NCBI GenBank assembly: GCA_942492055.1
Contig: CALODP010000007.1
Location: 46,191-110,190, forward strand
Direction of reading: 5' to 3'
Length of the DNA: 64,000 bases
Source of the DNA: CALODP01 sp942492055
Lineage (GTDB): Bacteria > Bacteroidota > Ignavibacteria > Ignavibacteriales > Melioribacteraceae
In this document: in pieces, positions 62,076-64,000 of the stretch
Layout of the letters: each line of letters begins with the position of its first letter
How positions within the stretch are numbered: position 1 is the first letter of the stretch
The notes under the pieces: generated by a model
Database searches by the model: none
What the model was told of the DNA's origin: nothing
Seen by the model: the letters and a program-made list of their open reading frames with translations, nothing else
Translations under genes and position numbers: made by a program

Positions 62076-62737
62076 CTACACGATATCTAGGATTCTAAAA
62101 TCTTCATCTAATATTTTCCCGACAAAAGAGGACAAATCACCAAACTTTGTCAAAGACGAAAATGCTTTCCTAAACTGCAAATTATATTCCTCTAATAAAT
62201 CTTCAATTCCCTCGTTTTTTAGTTGAGTATTTACTTCAGATAGGTCACGTAGAAACTCTATTATATAATTCATATAATTATATATAATATCATTTATGGT
62301 TCCTAAAACTACCCTTAATACTTTTGTAGCGGCTTTTTCTTCAATTAGTTTTTTACTTTCAGAAATGTTTTCGAATATCAAGAACACATAGTCTATTCCT
62401 TTTTGAAAGTTTATAACCGGTGTGTATTGAGAAAGATAGATCGATTGATTCCCTATTCTTTTTCTTACGAATTTTTCCTTTATGCTATACGGTTTTAGGA
62501 TTTTTAACAATATCATAATTTTTTTCTACTGAATCTTTAGGCAAATAATCCGCAAAATAAAAGGTCAACATTTTTCCCAATAATTTCTTCCGAAGAATAC
62601 CCCGTAATAAAATGGAACCCATTATTCGAATAAACAATTGGATAATTCTTTTGGCTTATATCTACTAATAGCAATCCACTTTTAGTTTGTTCTAGAAAAG
62701 AAATCAACATTTTCCAAAGAATGTTTCCGGTTACCAA
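62076..62737 (-). pseudogene. PAS-domain protein remnant, frameshifted
   Basis: The upper piece (62537-62737) reads LLLVDISQKNYPIVYSNNGF followed by ITGYSSEEIIGKNVDLL, the first half of a PAS domain, and stops. The lower piece (62076-62516) resumes in another frame with FVRKRIGNQSIYLSQYTPVI and DYVFLIFENISESKKLIEEK, the second half of PAS and the exit helix, followed by ~80 helical residues without a recognised domain. At least one frameshift and a stop lie in between (about 62500-62545), so the gene is broken. It might have been a stand-alone PAS sensor or part of a larger signalling protein. Confidence 0.6.
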
Positions 62738-63488
62738 AGACTTTTCCTTCCTCTACTCCTCATTATTTACGTATAACATACTATTATGCGGAATAATTCA
62801 TTATATCCACCCCAAAGATCAAAAATTGTTGTTGAATATGTGGAATTAAAAGGTAGGGTATCATATTATATAAAGCAACTATATTATTAAGATTTGACCC
62901 GGCACAACATTTTTCCTCTGCGTGTTTGCTCCTATATGCTGTAAAGATCTCTCTGACGGATATGAAGTCGAAGTGCGATCACAGTAACAGTCGAATTCAA
63001 AGCAATTATTTTGAGCTACGGAAATTATGCGAACTGAGGTTAATAAAGAGATACTCTCTGAGAGGAGCCAAAGTAAGCAAGCTACTGATTGGAAATAGAA
63101 CCTAAGAGTGTAATTCAATACCGCATTATTCTACAAATACTAACAGCATTGATAACTCTTAACGGAAAAGACTCATTTGATAAATATTCTCAATTTACCC
63201 TTCTTTTATTTACTCCGGACTGAATGAGCCCATAATAAATCACGCCGTTGTATTAAAATGCAAACCATGAAACCCTTTTTTAGATTATCCAAAATTCCCT
63301 TGCTGATGAAATGACAAAATGGATTCAAAATTCGTAACATTCGACTTATACAAGCAGTACCGGATTTGGGTCTCCTGATTCAAACTTTGCTTTATCTTTG
63401 TTACAATCGTATTCACATACGAGAGATAATCTTGCAATGCTGTTCTTTCCTCCTAGACCATGAAATCGCCTTCTTTAGGGATAGAATT
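62738..63488. other. Non-coding region with repeat fragments
   Basis: About 750 bp with no supported gene. ACGGAAATTATGCGAACTGA and AAAGAGATACTCTCTGAGAG (about 63018-63066) are a fragment of the nested-repeat element; GAGAGATAATCTTGCAATGC (63420) matches the end of the degenerate copy near 58417. Confidence 0.5.
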
Positions 63489-64000
63489 TCACCATACAAA
63501 ACCGTGAACCTTGTATTCGATAGAAGTATAATCTGAGTAACACGGAAGGGCAATAAATACTCCCCCCCCCCCATCCAGTACTTTTGACTTTTCAATTCCC
63601 CCCCTTTGCTTCAACGTGCTATCTATTTTTCGTTCTTCAAAGGTTATCTTTTTTTGTATTTCAAAGGATTTTTCGTCAGATATTCTTCCGAGTGAGCCCG
63701 ACAAGCGGTTTATTCTTCTCTTTAAATTCTAAGGTATACTTTTTTATTTATTTTATTTTATGATCCAGAATACTCTGAAATACTTTTTGATAAAACGCCT
63801 TATTTCATAAATCTCCTCCGAATAGAAGCAGACAGCTCTGATGCCAATCAGATCGGTGATAAAATCACTGATTTTGTAATTGTCATCTTCCGGCTTTATG
63901 GAGGGCAAATACTTTCTTTTGAATTTGCTAATGCACTCGTGGTAACTTTTGGTTGTCCCTTTTTTCATCTCCACCTTTGGAATTGTGGCGATAAGATCAC
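63489..64000 (-). pseudogene. RelA/SpoT-domain gene remnant (runs off the window end)
   Basis: From the window edge the minus strand reads DLIATIPKVEMKKGTTKSYH, ECISKFKRKYLPSIKPEDDN, YKISDFITDLIGIRAVCFYS, EEIYEIRRFIKKYF, the N-terminal part of a RelA/SpoT nucleotidyltransferase domain. It then jumps to QSILDHKIK (about 63765) and, after stops, to NLKRRINRLSGSLGRISDEK (about 63728-63670), which is normally ~100 residues further on. An internal deletion has removed the catalytic middle (the G-Y-x-S-x-H and E-Q-x-R region), and frames are broken. It lost (p)ppGpp synthase activity if it ever had it. The 5' end lies outside the window. Confidence 0.7.
63562..63572. repeat. Poly-C tract of 11
   Basis: An uninterrupted run of 11 C inside the RelA/SpoT remnant, with a second run of 7 C near 63598-63604. 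Either slippage-prone DNA or an assembly problem. Confidence 0.8.

Noticed and set aside
62879..63118. 79-aa minus-strand ORF
   Set aside because: Overlaps a fragment of the nested-repeat element and has no recognisable protein features.

Overview
The window comes from a low-GC (roughly 35-40 % by eye) bacterium, most likely of the Bacteroidota / Chlorobiota / Ignavibacteriota (FCB) assemblage. The main reasons are a secreted M1 peptidase ending in a type IX secretion (T9SS) sorting domain, a Bacteroidota-style single-TM TonB with a poly-proline neck, a GldA-like ABC operon, a DHCW-type cupin and Leu dehydrogenase. Strong GGAGG-type ribosome binding sites set many starts, which argues against a canonical Bacteroidia genome. 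Most genes are on the minus strand.

Layout. 1-7.2 kb: housekeeping (partial DivIVA protein, PLP homeostasis protein YggS, B12-dependent ribonucleotide reductase, amylomaltase, TerB-like protein). 7.2-21.2 kb: an accessory island with an unknown 220-aa protein, a five-gene type I restriction-modification operon (hsdM, rhuM-like, hsdS, GxxExxY, hsdR) set among ACGAAA-type repeats, a two-gene cassette of a DUF1848 protein with a C-terminal radical-SAM-like cysteine motif plus a Cys-rich methyltransferase-like protein, an array of 21-bp units and a complete IS256-family element with intact 8-bp target duplications.

22.2-31.2 kb: the most striking locus. A stressosome module (RsbR with PAS domain, RsbS, RsbT, RsbX-like phosphatase) runs into a large hybrid histidine kinase with two receivers and an Hpt domain, then a second kinase, then a SiaA/SiaB/SiaC-like switch (receiver-PP2C phosphatase, kinase, phosphoprotein) and an 85-aa coiled-coil protein where a SiaD diguanylate cyclase would be expected. 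This looks like one signalling chain from stressosome through phosphorelay to a partner-switch output. 31.8-37.0 kb: tRNA-Val(UAC), CheW, a poly-HAMP chemoreceptor, a LytTR response regulator with its kinase, and tRNA-Gly(CCC).

37-56.7 kb: mostly core metabolism and envelope genes (M50-like membrane protease, UMF1-type MFS transporter, NusB, leucine dehydrogenase, DUF218 protein, FecE-like ATPase, TonB, VanZ-like, Nnr, T9SS M1 peptidase, GT-C-type membrane glycosyltransferase, methyltransferase, an ABC-2 operon with FG-GAP-like and RDD proteins, cupin, RibD-C reductase). A 21-bp array at 46.28-46.45 kb encodes an unlisted 58-aa heptad-repeat peptide.

56.7-64 kb: repeat-rich, decaying DNA. 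A compound repeat of nested inverted repeats occurs twice in direct orientation (about 57.56-58.05 and 61.48-62.04 kb) around a sulfur-related cluster (TauE/SafE, rhodanese, frameshifted ArsR) and a dead alpha/beta-hydrolase gene; beyond it are fragments of a PAS gene and of a RelA/SpoT-domain gene.
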